NCBI GenBank assembly: GCA_015200345.1
Contig: CP054187.1
Span: 2,092,470 to 2,156,469, forward strand
Length of the DNA: 64,000 bases
From: Planctomycetia bacterium
GTDB lineage: Bacteria > Planctomycetota > Phycisphaerae > UBA1845 > UTPLA1
Direction of reading: 5' to 3'
Shown here: positions 54,084 to 62,828 of the stretch, in pieces
Numbering within the stretch: the stretch's first letter is position 1
How the letters are laid out: every line of letters starts with the position of its first letter
Program-made: the position numbers and the translations under genes
The notes under the pieces: model-generated
The model's input: only the letters and a program-made list of their open reading frames with translations
What the model was told of the DNA's origin: nothing
Databases searched by the model: none

Positions 54084-55670
54084 ATGAACCCAGGCAAACA
54101 AGGCATCGATCAACATGGCCTCTCTCCCACACGGGCCGTCTATTGGAATCTCTCGGTCCCCGAGCTGGTTGAGCGGGCCTTGATCCGCGGCGAGGGGCGG
54201 CTCAACGGTACGGGCGCGTTGTGCTGTCTCACTGGCAAACGCACTGGTCGCTCGCCCAACGACAAGTTTATCGTCCAAGACGACCACGCCGCCAAGACCG
54301 TGGCCTGGGGCAAAATCAATCGACCGATCACCCCGGACGTTTTCGAGAAGCTGCTCAAGAAAACGATCGCCTATTTGAACGATCAGGAGCTGTTCGTCAC
54401 CGACGCCTGGGCCGGCGCCGACGAACAATACGGCATGCCGATTCGGCTCGTCGGCACGAAGGCGTGGCATTCCCTCTTCGCACGCCAGCTCTTCCGTCGC
54501 CCGACGCGAAACCAGATGGAAAGCGCCAAGCCGGAGTATGTGATTCTCTCCGCGCCGGACCTGCACGCCGATCCGAGCAAGGACGGCACGAACAGCGAAG
54601 CCTTCATCTGCGCCGACTTCAGCCGCAAGATCATCCTCGTCGCCGGAACGCATTACGCCGGCGAGATCAAGAAATCCATCTTCACCGTATTGAACCATAT
54701 GTTGCCTGACCGCGGCGTCTTCCCGATGCACTGCTCGGCCAACGTCGGCCCCGACGGCGATGTCGCCCTGTTCTTCGGCCTCTCCGGCACCGGCAAGACC
54801 ACCCTTAGCGCCGATCCGCAGCGACGGCTCATCGGCGACGACGAGCACGGCTGGTCGGACCGGGGCGTGTTCAACTTCGAAGGCGGCTGCTACGCCAAGT
54901 GCATCCGACTTTCGCCCGAGCGCGAGCCGCAGATCTACAACGCCCTGCGATTCGGCGCCGTGCTGGAAAACGTCGTGATGGACCCCGCCACGCGCACTGT
55001 CGATTTCGACAGCGACCACTACACCGAAAACACCCGCGCCGCCTACCCCATCGATTTCATCGACAACGCCATCCCCGAAGGCCGCGCCGACGCCCACCCG
55101 CGCGCGATCGTCTTCCTCACCTGCGACGCGTTCGGGGTCATGCCGCCGATCAGCCGGCTGACGCCCGAGCAGGCGATGTATCACTTTCTGTCGGGCTATA
55201 CCGCCAAGCTGGCCGGCACCGAGGCGGGCGTTGGCTCCGAGCCGCAGGCGGCGTTCTCCACCTGTTTCGGCGCGCCGTTCATGACGCGCAACCCGATGGT
55301 GTACGCCAATCTGCTGGCCGACCGGATGAAAAAACACAACGCCCAGTGCTTTCTCATCAACACGGGCTGGGGCGGCGGGCCGTTCGGCGTCGGCAAGCGG
55401 ATCGACCTCGCGTCGACGCGCGCGATGGTGCACGCGGCCCTCGGCGGTAAATTGACGGAAGTAGAAACCGTGACCGATCCGGTCTTCGGCCTGCACATCC
55501 CCACGCGCGTGCCCGGCGTCGAGTCGGACATTCTCCTGCCGCGCAAGACCTGGAAAGACACCGCCGCCTACGACGCGAAATCAAAACACCTCGCGGGATT
55601 GTTCAAGGACAATTTCGCCCAATTCACCGCCGCCACGGCCGAAGTGAAAGCCGCGGGCCCGAAGGGGTGA
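54084..55670 (+). CDS. pckA: Phosphoenolpyruvate carboxykinase (ATP)
   Basis: PckA interconverts oxaloacetate and phosphoenolpyruvate, first committed step of gluconeogenesis. The 528-residue protein has GRSPNDKF, the kinase-1 loop FFGLSGTGKTTLS, DDEHGWSD (metal), the block NFEGGCYAKC and TGWGGGPFGVGKRI, all of the ATP-dependent type. The frame is open from 53946, but the ATG at 54084 starts MNPGKQGIDQHGL, the family N-terminus, preceded by AGGACG. It is followed by an intrinsic terminator at 55739. Confidence 0.96.
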   Translation: MNPGKQGIDQHGLSPTRAVYWNLSVPELVERALIRGEGRLNGTGALCCLTGKRTGRSPNDKFIVQDDHAAKTVAWGKINRPITPDVFEKLLKKTIAYLNDQELFVTDAWAGADEQYGMPIRLVGTKAWHSLFARQLFRRPTRNQMESAKPEYVILSAPDLHADPSKDGTNSEAFICADFSRKIILVAGTHYAGEIKKSIFTVLNHMLPDRGVFPMHCSANVGPDGDVALFFGLSGTGKTTLSADPQRRLIGDDEHGWSDRGVFNFEGGCYAKCIRLSPEREPQIYNALRFGAVLENVVMDPATRTVDFDSDHYTENTRAAYPIDFIDNAIPEGRADAHPRAIVFLTCDAFGVMPPISRLTPEQAMYHFLSGYTAKLAGTEAGVGSEPQAAFSTCFGAPFMTRNPMVYANLLADRMKKHNAQCFLINTGWGGGPFGVGKRIDLASTRAMVHAALGGKLTEVETVTDPVFGLHIPTRVPGVESDILLPRKTWKDTAAYDAKSKHLAGLFKDNFAQFTAATAEVKAAGPKG

Positions 55671-55738
55671 TCCGCTCGCGCCGAGGCCGCCGGTGGACGT
55701 TGCATCCTGGCGAGGGCGATTCAAGAGCTGACTTTCAC

Positions 55739-55767
55739 AGCCCCGGTCAAGTTTGACCTGGGCTTTT
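55739..55767. terminator. Hairpin terminator between convergent pckA and the M50 protease gene
   Basis: AGCCCCGGTCAA and TTGACCTGGGCT form a near-perfect 12-base inverted repeat (one mismatch) around GT, followed by a run of four T on the plus strand. It lies 68 bases after pckA. The symmetrical stem could serve both convergent genes. Confidence 0.75.
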
Positions 55768-55845
55768 GGGCCGCACTCGCAACCATCCGTCGGCACATGG
55801 CGGCCCGACCGGGCATTTCGGCGCGCTGGCGCACTTCATCGTCGC

Positions 55846-56799
55846 CTACTCAAGTAGCCGACTCGCGGGTTGGCCGGGCGCCACGCCCGCCGCCACCACC
55901 CACGCACCCATCGGGTGCATCGCGCCGCACAGCGGGCACGTCGTCCGCGCGTGCAGCACGCCGCAGTGCGGGCACCAGCCGCGATGGCCGAACGTGTCAA
56001 ACAAGCCGCCGCAATCGCATCGCCAGAACGAGCCGGCCGGCGGGTGCTGTCGACAGCTCGGGCAGGCGAACACCGCATGGCGCGGGGAGGTCGCGAGTGC
56101 CTTCAGCGCCCGCGCGTAGCGCAGCCCCTGCATCGAACGCGACGCGCCCATGAACGCCAGCAGGATCAGCCACACGTTTCCGAAGTACAGCGCCGCACCG
56201 ATGATCGCCGCCGCGCCGATAAGGCCGAGGCTCGACGCGATTGCGAGGCTGCGATACTCCCCGACGAAGAACCACAAGAGCGCCTGAAGAATCTGCCCGC
56301 CGTCGAGCGGGTAGATCGGCATCAGGTTGAACACCAGCAGAACGATGTTCATGAAGACGATGCTGTGCAACCATTGCTCGGCGTCGCCGCCAGGAGCGAT
56401 CAACCAACCGGGCAGCGTGTACAGCGCCGCCACCGAAATCGGCATCAGAAACACATTCACCAGCGGCCCCGCGACGATGCTCCACAAAATCGCCCCCGGT
56501 CGACGCGGCGGCGTTACATACGCCACACCGCCGAACGGCCACAGCAGAATCCGCTCCGCCCGACCACCGACGGATCGACAGGCCAGCGAATGGCCGAACT
56601 CATGCATCAGCACAATCGCGAAGAGCGAGAGGTATTCAACAACGCCCCAGATCGGAGCTTGATACTGGCTGATGGGCCGCTGCACGAGAATGACGGCGAT
56701 CAGCAGCCAGGTCCAATGAAGAAAAACGTCTATTCCAGCGAAGCGAAAAAGCCGAACCGCCCCTGGAAACCCGCCGCGCGCCGAGGAAGAAGATGACAT
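55846..56799 (-). CDS. Site-2-type M50 membrane protease with C-terminal zinc ribbons
   Basis: The 317-residue protein has about six membrane segments and the M50 catalytic motifs HEFGH (66-70) and NLMPIYPLDGGQ; it would cut substrate proteins inside the membrane, like SpoIVFB. The last 80 residues form a separate cytoplasmic or periplasmic domain with four Cys pairs: CPSC, CDC, CPHC and CPLC, which look like two zinc ribbons. That tail is not part of standard M50 proteases. The frame extends to 56922, but the ATG at 56799 is chosen. It lies beside a PEGA protein that also has a zinc ribbon. Confidence 0.88.
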   Translation of the reverse strand: MSSSSSARGGFPGAVRLFRFAGIDVFLHWTWLLIAVILVQRPISQYQAPIWGVVEYLSLFAIVLMHEFGHSLACRSVGGRAERILLWPFGGVAYVTPPRRPGAILWSIVAGPLVNVFLMPISVAALYTLPGWLIAPGGDAEQWLHSIVFMNIVLLVFNLMPIYPLDGGQILQALLWFFVGEYRSLAIASSLGLIGAAAIIGAALYFGNVWLILLAFMGASRSMQGLRYARALKALATSPRHAVFACPSCRQHPPAGSFWRCDCGGLFDTFGHRGWCPHCGVLHARTTCPLCGAMHPMGAWVVAAGVAPGQPASRLLE

Positions 56800-56870
56800 G
56801 ATCGCATGATAGCGGCGATCCGATGCGGCGGCTCGATTCTGATCGGACTGGAGAGTGTAAAAGAAGCCTC

Positions 56871-56921
56871 TGTGGCACCGCCGTCTCGACGGTGAATCAC
56901 GGGCGAGACGCCCATGCCACA
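56871..56921. repeat. 51-base imperfect palindromic element
   Basis: TGTGGCA at 56871-56877 pairs with TGCCACA at 56915-56921, and inside these CGTCTCG at 56882-56888 pairs with CGAGACG at 56904-56910, with four-base spacers (CCGC, CCCA) between the two stems on each side. The arrangement is symmetrical, so the whole element can fold as a long hairpin or as a three-way junction. It lies between the M50 and PEGA genes. Similar GTGGCAC..GTGCCAC repeats are known to me from planctomycete genomes. Confidence 0.65.
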
Positions 56922-56939
56922 AAGTACGTTGAGGCGCTC

Positions 56940-58826
56940 TTAATCATCCCCGCGCTCGCCGGAGGCAATGGCCGGCAGGGCGTCGCGCCCGAGAACCGTG
57001 TACGTCCCGCGCTGGCGCGAGGCCCACGATGCGAGCCACTGGCCGTCGCCTGATTCCGTCGTCGTGACGAGGTGCACGGCCACGTTCTTTCCCGCGATCG
57101 ATTCGGCAAACGCCGTCAGGGCCGCGCGATTCACCGCGCCGCCGACAAACAGCCACACCGACCCCGGTTCGACCGCCATCGCAGCGTTGAGCGCGTCGGT
57201 CAGCCGCGCCGTCTTCACCGGGCGCACCGCGCGCACCATGTCGTACGCGCGAATTTTCTGACCGCTCGTCGCGCTGGTCGCCGAGCCATCGGCCGGCCAG
57301 CGGTCCACGCCTTCGTCCGTCGCAGCGAACACGGCAAACTGCTGATCGGCCCCCAGCCGGTGAATCTGCTCGGATAGCTGATCAAGGAGTGTCACATATT
57401 CGGCACTCGTCCCGGTCCGCGGCGACAGGACAAACGCCACCCGCTCCCCGCGAAACGCCATCGGCACCACCAGCGCCGCGCCGGGCGATCGCGCCGGAAC
57501 GGTGAAATCCATCCCGCCGAGATGGGCCGTGCCCCGCATCGCCTCGACCCGCACCAGCTTGCCCGCCTGCGACGATTCAAACTTCACCAGCGCCGGCGAC
57601 GGACCGATCTCGCGACCATCCACGCGCACCACGCCGCCGGGTGGCTGCGTCTCGATCCGCACCTCGATCATCGCCGGTTTCAGTGAAAAGCGCGACGCCA
57701 CCTGCCGGTCCGGACCCATCGACGCCAGCGACACCTTTCGCTCCTGCGGCTCGTAGCCGTCCAGCGCCGCCGAAACGATCACGGCGCCGTCGGTCATCGC
57801 CATGGGAATCGACACCGGCGCAACGCCGACGACCTTGCCTCCCACGCGAATCATCGCCCCGGGCGGATCGCTTTCGACCAGCAGCGTCGGAGAGGCGGGC
57901 TGCAATTCCAGGTTCAAATCGATCCGCCCGCCCGTCTGCGGCGCGGCGATCTCGCGCACCAGATCGGCATAGCCCGCGCGACGAACCAGCAACGTCACCT
58001 TGTCATCCGGCAGGCTCGTAAGCGTCACCGGCGTGACACCTCGCAACGTCCCGTTGATCCACACTTCGGCCTGCGGCGGATCGGTGCGAATCGCCAGCTC
58101 AAACGGCATCGGCACCAGTTCAATCGTCGCGTCCTCGATCCCGCTCAACACCGACACCGGCCGCCGAATCGGATAAAACCCGTCGGCCGACACCTCCAGC
58201 CACTTCTCCGATGCGTCGCGGCCGTCCACGGCGATGCGGAATCGACCCTGATCATCGATCGGTTGCAGCGGCTGACCGTCCACCGTGACGGTCGCCGTCG
58301 CCGGCTTCACCGAGAGCGTCAGCGCCAGATCGCGCGCCGGCTCGACCAGCACCGCCGTGCCCGTCTGCCGGCTGTTCGCCAGCCAATATGTGATAAATAC
58401 AAAAGTAATAATAAGGCCGGTGCCGACGCCGATGGCCAGATCGCGGCGCCGCCGCGCCGGTCGAACGCCTGCTCCGCGACCCGGTTCAGACGATTCGACA
58501 AATGTCACTCCGCCACGCCGCCGGATCGACGGCACGTCCACCGCGCCCGAGAGCAACTCCGCCGCCGAGCGCTCGCGCCGCGGCGCCGCGCCTCCGACGT
58601 GCTGCGCTGTCGGCGTATTCGGTTGTGCGGCCGAGGCGCCGCGAAACCCGCTCGCCGGCGCATACAATCGCGGCGCGCTCTGCTTCGGCGTCGGCGGAGC
58701 GGTCGGCCCTTTGAACGCCGCCGCCTCCACCCGCCGGCATCCCGCGCACACGCCCTCGATGATCGAGATCGCGTCATCCGTTTCCAGATCCCGGCCGCAT
58801 CGTTCACAGATCAGTGGATTGACCAT
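56940..58826 (-). CDS. PEGA-domain membrane protein with zinc ribbon and vWA-like domain
   Basis: The 628-residue protein has an N-terminal zinc ribbon (Cys7, Cys10, Cys27, Cys30), a disordered Pro/Ala section, one membrane helix at about 130-150, then a series of PEGA repeats (for example VSVKPATATVTVDGQ, IRTDPPQAEVWINGTLRGVTP, VESDPPGAMIRVGGKVVG, IETQPPGGVVRVDGREIG) and a C-terminal alpha/beta domain (about 480-628) that looks like a von Willebrand A fold but lacks the DxSxS metal site. PEGA repeats are found on surface proteins of planctomycetes. It faces the M50 gene and shares the zinc-ribbon theme with it. Role unknown. Confidence 0.82.
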   Translation of the reverse strand: MVNPLICERCGRDLETDDAISIIEGVCAGCRRVEAAAFKGPTAPPTPKQSAPRLYAPASGFRGASAAQPNTPTAQHVGGAAPRRERSAAELLSGAVDVPSIRRRGGVTFVESSEPGRGAGVRPARRRRDLAIGVGTGLIITFVFITYWLANSRQTGTAVLVEPARDLALTLSVKPATATVTVDGQPLQPIDDQGRFRIAVDGRDASEKWLEVSADGFYPIRRPVSVLSGIEDATIELVPMPFELAIRTDPPQAEVWINGTLRGVTPVTLTSLPDDKVTLLVRRAGYADLVREIAAPQTGGRIDLNLELQPASPTLLVESDPPGAMIRVGGKVVGVAPVSIPMAMTDGAVIVSAALDGYEPQERKVSLASMGPDRQVASRFSLKPAMIEVRIETQPPGGVVRVDGREIGPSPALVKFESSQAGKLVRVEAMRGTAHLGGMDFTVPARSPGAALVVPMAFRGERVAFVLSPRTGTSAEYVTLLDQLSEQIHRLGADQQFAVFAATDEGVDRWPADGSATSATSGQKIRAYDMVRAVRPVKTARLTDALNAAMAVEPGSVWLFVGGAVNRAALTAFAESIAGKNVAVHLVTTTESGDGQWLASWASRQRGTYTVLGRDALPAIASGERGDD

Positions 58827-59098
58827 GGCTTATTCGTCATGCCCTTCCGCTCAATCGCGGCGCGCGGATTCACTCCGCACTGCCGACGGTGTCTCCAAAC
58901 TGAATCGGCCAATCGCGTCCCATAACTACAGCACCGCCCATACATTACAACTTATGGGACCACGCTGCAATCCCTGCCCAGTTGAACATGGCTTTGACGC
59001 TGCGAGTCAATCGACCGCCCCGCGTGCTGAATCGAACGTTTAGAATATGCCGCGCCGCAGGAACAAGGGCACCCGGCCCCGCTACTCCAACCGAGACC

Positions 59099-60724
59099 AT
59101 GAGCCCAACCGTACAGATCACCTACCGCGATGGCAAACGACAAGCGATTCCCATCGCCGGAACCGAGGCCATCATCGGTCGCGATGCCTCCTGCGACGTG
59201 ACGCTCGATGACTCGATTACGTCGCGGCGACACGCACGCCTCTATCGCGACCCGGCCGGGGCCTACTGGATTCAGGACCTCCGCAGCAAGAACGGAACGA
59301 TCGTCAACAAGCGGGTCATCACCGCGCCGGTACGGCTGCACGAAGGGGATCAAATCGAGATCGGTGATTGCATCCTGTCCCTTTCGCCCATGTCGCGCGC
59401 GGCGGCCGAGCCGGTGCTGGTCAACGATCCCAATCTTGAGGCCACGGTGGGAGCGGCCAGCGCGTGGGGCGCACAACAGAAGCTCGAACTTTCGCAGAAG
59501 CGCCTGCAAACCCTCTACGACCTAAACACGCGCCTGACGGGGCGGTTCGACCGAAATGATCTGCTCGGCGAAGTACTCGATATTTGTATTGAAGCCTTTC
59601 GATTTGAGCGGGCCGGGGTCGCCGTGTGGCGCGGCGCGCCGCATCCGCCGGAGTGGATCATCCTGCGGGACGCACGCGGCGGACCGCCCGGAGAGTTGCG
59701 CATCAGCCGTTCCCTCGTCGATGACGCGCTGCACAACGCCCGACGCGGCATTCGCGACGCGGCCGACGCCGCCGTCGACCCCACGGCCAGCATGGTCTCC
59801 TACAACATCCGATCGGCCATGTGCGTGCCAATGGAGTATCACCAGACGGTGCACGGCGTCCTATACGGAGATCGGGTGACTTCCACCGGCGGCTACACGC
59901 GCGAAGACATCGATTACTTCGCCGCGCTGGGCCGGCTCGGCGCGATGGGCCTGGCCAACGCCCAACTCGTCGAGGAAATCAAAGCCCGCCAGCAGGTCGA
60001 ACTTCAGCTTCAATGGGCGCGGCAGATTCAGACAAATCTCTTTCCAGCGGAGCCACTTGCCGAAGGCGCCCTGGCGGTTGATGCGCTCAACGATCCGGGG
60101 CAGAAAGTCTCTGGCGATTACTACGATTACTTCCCCCGGCCCGATGGACTCATCGCGGTCGTCATCGCCGATGTCTGCGGCAAAGGTGCGCCGGCCGCCC
60201 TGCTCATGGCCAACTTCCAGGCCGCCGTCCAGGTGACGCTCGCGCAGGAGGCCGACCTGCTTCGCGCGGCGGAGCTGCTCAATCGACTCGTCTGTCGAAA
60301 CGTCAAAGACTCCCGATTCATCACCGGCATCGTCGGCCTGTTGAATCCGGTCCAGCGCACGTTCACCTACGTCAACGCAGGCCACCCGCCGCCCGTTGTG
60401 TGGAACGGCGGCGGTTCGGCCGCGCCGAATCCCGAGGCCGATTCGGCCCTGCCCTTCGGCATCGAGCCGGATTTCCCCTATGCGCTGAACGTCGTGCGGC
60501 TCGGCCAGCCCGGCTCGCTGTTCATGTATACAGATGGCGCGCCGGACGCCGAAGATCCGCGCGGCGATAAATTTGGCGACGCGCGGCTGTTTGAGGCGAT
60601 CGCCGCGGCCGCGTCGCTTCCGCCCGGCGAGATGCTCGTGCGAACCCGCCGCGCGATCAGCCAGTTCACGCGCAATCACCCGCTTGTGGATGACATCACG
60701 CTGCTGGCGGTGAGATTGGATTGA
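59099..60724 (+). CDS. FHA-GAF-PP2C (SpoIIE-type) serine phosphatase
   Basis: The 541-residue protein has an FHA domain (27-72, GRDASCDVTLDDS with S/RRH and SKNGT) that binds phospho-threonine peptides, a GAF-like domain (about 145-290), and a SpoIIE/RsbU-type PP2C phosphatase with metal Asp sites GD (339-340), IADVCGKGAPAALLM, YTDGAPDAE (478-480 Asp) and DDITLL (531-532). It would dephosphorylate a regulator such as an anti-sigma antagonist in a signalling chain. The frame starts at 58982; ATG 59099 begins MSPTVQITYRDGK. It is next to a sigma factor gene, a suggestive but unproven partner. Confidence 0.93.
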   Translation: MSPTVQITYRDGKRQAIPIAGTEAIIGRDASCDVTLDDSITSRRHARLYRDPAGAYWIQDLRSKNGTIVNKRVITAPVRLHEGDQIEIGDCILSLSPMSRAAAEPVLVNDPNLEATVGAASAWGAQQKLELSQKRLQTLYDLNTRLTGRFDRNDLLGEVLDICIEAFRFERAGVAVWRGAPHPPEWIILRDARGGPPGELRISRSLVDDALHNARRGIRDAADAAVDPTASMVSYNIRSAMCVPMEYHQTVHGVLYGDRVTSTGGYTREDIDYFAALGRLGAMGLANAQLVEEIKARQQVELQLQWARQIQTNLFPAEPLAEGALAVDALNDPGQKVSGDYYDYFPRPDGLIAVVIADVCGKGAPAALLMANFQAAVQVTLAQEADLLRAAELLNRLVCRNVKDSRFITGIVGLLNPVQRTFTYVNAGHPPPVVWNGGGSAAPNPEADSALPFGIEPDFPYALNVVRLGQPGSLFMYTDGAPDAEDPRGDKFGDARLFEAIAAAASLPPGEMLVRTRRAISQFTRNHPLVDDITLLAVRLD

Positions 60725-60787
60725 GGGGGAAGGTTGAGGGGTAATCCGGCGGCAGCGCGGTTCGCACGCGTTGATTCGCTTTGGGGA

Positions 60788-62488
60788 TCAGCCTGCCAGC
60801 AGTTCGGCCCCGCGCTCGCCCAGCGCGCCGCGCAGCTTTGCGAAGGCCTTCAGCTCGATCTGCCGCACGCGCTCCTTGCTCAAGCCCATTTCGCGGCCGA
60901 TTTCCTCGAGGGTGCGCCCGCCCGCCGCGTCGCCCAGGCCGAAGTGATTCACCACGATCTCGCGCTCGCGTTCATCCAACGAGCGCAGACACCGCGACAC
61001 GGCCTCGCGAACGCCGGCATCGCCCGGTTCGATCTCGCTCACCTCGTCCGCGCGGTCGTCCCGCGTGACGGAGAGCATCTCGTCGTGACCCGTCTGGAAG
61101 CGACCGCCGTGGGCCAGTTCTTCGGGGATCGACCGGGCATAACCCCGCATGATTGCCCAGGAGCCGTAAGTGCTGAATCGGAACCCGCGCGCGTAGTCAA
61201 ACTTTTCCACGGCGCGCAGCAATGCCAGATTTCCGTCGCTGATCAGTTCAAAGAGCGTCGCGCCGGGGTGTGAGTACACGTGCTTCTTGGCGATGCTGAC
61301 CACCAATCGCAGGTTCGCGCGGATGATGCGGTTCTTCAATTCACCCGCCGCCCGCCGCTCGGCATCCAGCTTCGCGAGCATGGCCGTGACTTGGCGATGG
61401 TTCGCCGCCGTCACCGACGCCACGGCGGCCAGCGCCTGCCGCTCGCGCTCCGCGCGATGCAGATGATAATTCATCCGGCGGAACAACAACCGCTCCTCGT
61501 CGCGACCGAGCAGCGGCGTGCGATACAGTTCCTTCAGGTACGCCGGCAGTTCGCCGGGAATGCGAACTTCGGCCGCTTCCGGTGCATCCGACGCGATCGC
61601 TTCGCCCAGAATCTCGCGCTCGGCGGTCGGCGCGTCAAAACTCTCGTTGTACACGTAATCAATCGGCGACTCGCGCAGCGCCTCGACGCGCGCCTGGGCG
61701 ACCAGCCGGCGAATCTCCGCCTCGCTGCGATCAAACCGCACCGCCAGGGCGCGAACATCCTCGCCGGCCTCCAGCGCCTCCAAGACCACCGCCGCCTCGC
61801 TGATCGGCTGCGCTTGTTCGCGCCCGTCGAACAACGATTCGTCCGGATTCTGCTTGTCCCACCTGCGGAGCGTGTAGCGGATCGTCTCGACCGCGCGACC
61901 GGTCTCCTCGGCCAGCATCTGCGTCACAACATGAAGCGAGCATTTCTGTGTGGCGACCAGCTCCCGCGCCCGGGCGATAATGTGCTCGCGCTCGTCGGCC
62001 CTCATCAACTGAAACGTCGCGCCGCGGCGAACCAGATCGCCGTGACGCGCCACAAACCGCTGTACCGATCGACCGTCAAACGCCAGCCGGGCGCGATCGC
62101 CCATCTGATACCAGAATCCGCACAGGCCGCGCTTGCGCCAGCGGCTGATCGTCTTGGTTGACACGCGCAGCCGCTGCGCGAGGGCCTCGCTGTCATACAA
62201 CGGGCCGACCGCCGCCTCGCAGGGCAGCGGATTGTTTTCGGTGAGAAGATCCATCAACTCAACGAGATCGCCCACCAGCTCGCGTCCACCCAGAACGCCG
62301 TCCAGGCCTCGACGCGGGCGATAGCCGGTGATGTGGAAGCAGATAAATGCGTACGGATAGTCCGTTTCGGGATCGATCAAGTCGACGAGGTGCGCAATGC
62401 CCTCGAGCTGTCGCGGGCGCAGCCGCGCCGGCGAGAGCAGCAGCTCTCGGCCCAGTTGTCCTATTTCAGGATGGGAGAATCGCGCCAT
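60788..62488 (-). CDS. Sigma-70 family factor with an HTH-rich N-terminal extension
   Basis: The 566-residue protein has regions 1.2-like (about 312-345), 2 (384-455, with LRLVVSIAKKHVYSHPGATLFELISDGNLALLRAVEKFD and the -10 helix RGFRFSTYGSWAIMRG) and 4 (503-553, SLDEREREIV..LEEIGREMGLSKERVRQIE), so it is a full sigma-70-like factor without a clear region 3. Before them are about 300 extra residues with three HTH-like segments: ALAQRLRVSTKTISRWRKRG (102-121), VVTQMLAEETGRAVETIRYT (187-206) and DVRALAVRFDRSEAEIRRLV (244-263). The role of the extension is not known. The -10 helix has WAIMRG where housekeeping factors have WWIRQ. The gene has a near-consensus promoter and leader upstream. Confidence 0.9.
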   Translation of the reverse strand: MARFSHPEIGQLGRELLLSPARLRPRQLEGIAHLVDLIDPETDYPYAFICFHITGYRPRRGLDGVLGGRELVGDLVELMDLLTENNPLPCEAAVGPLYDSEALAQRLRVSTKTISRWRKRGLCGFWYQMGDRARLAFDGRSVQRFVARHGDLVRRGATFQLMRADEREHIIARARELVATQKCSLHVVTQMLAEETGRAVETIRYTLRRWDKQNPDESLFDGREQAQPISEAAVVLEALEAGEDVRALAVRFDRSEAEIRRLVAQARVEALRESPIDYVYNESFDAPTAEREILGEAIASDAPEAAEVRIPGELPAYLKELYRTPLLGRDEERLLFRRMNYHLHRAERERQALAAVASVTAANHRQVTAMLAKLDAERRAAGELKNRIIRANLRLVVSIAKKHVYSHPGATLFELISDGNLALLRAVEKFDYARGFRFSTYGSWAIMRGYARSIPEELAHGGRFQTGHDEMLSVTRDDRADEVSEIEPGDAGVREAVSRCLRSLDEREREIVVNHFGLGDAAGGRTLEEIGREMGLSKERVRQIELKAFAKLRGALGERGAELLAG

Positions 62489-62554
62489 GGCGTCTTACTT
62501 CCTGAATGCGAGGCTGGCTCACAACACCGCGAGGCTAACGGCAGGCTACGAATC

Positions 62555-62573
62555 GCGCGGCTTCGAGCCGCGC
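62555..62573. repeat. Perfect GC palindrome in the sigma-factor leader
   Basis: GCGCGGCT and AGCCGCGC form a perfect 8-base-pair stem with a TCG loop. It lies in the transcript leader of the sigma factor gene, 67 bases before its start, without a following T tract. It has the same CTT-centred style as the palindromes at 9461, 11901 and 25105. Confidence 0.6.
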
Positions 62574-62619
62574 CGTGGAGGGTTTGCGCGCGGCCTAGCG
62601 GCGGGTACTTTCTCACCTA

Positions 62620-62648
62620 ATTATCGCCCGTCCAGCTCGCAAAGTCAA
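62620..62648 (-). promoter_or_regulatory. Sigma-70-type promoter for the sigma factor gene
   Basis: On the minus strand TTGACT (62648-62643) and GATAAT (62625-62620) are 17 bases apart and each match consensus at five of six positions. The start near 62613 gives a leader of about 125 bases that includes the GC palindrome at 62555. The rest of the 62489-62828 gap, beyond this, shows nothing I can identify. Confidence 0.65.
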
Positions 62649-62828
62649 TTCGGTCAGGCCGGAAATATCGACCCTGCCGTAACGCAAAGCCCTTACTGAA
62701 AACGGGTTACGTCATCCGCACACTGTTCAACAGCCGCCTGACCTGTTCATCGTACAGGAGAAACGCTTGTTCGAATCTGGTCTCAAGGGAAACGGCCAGG
62801 CCCACGGATGGCGACTCCTCCGCATCAT

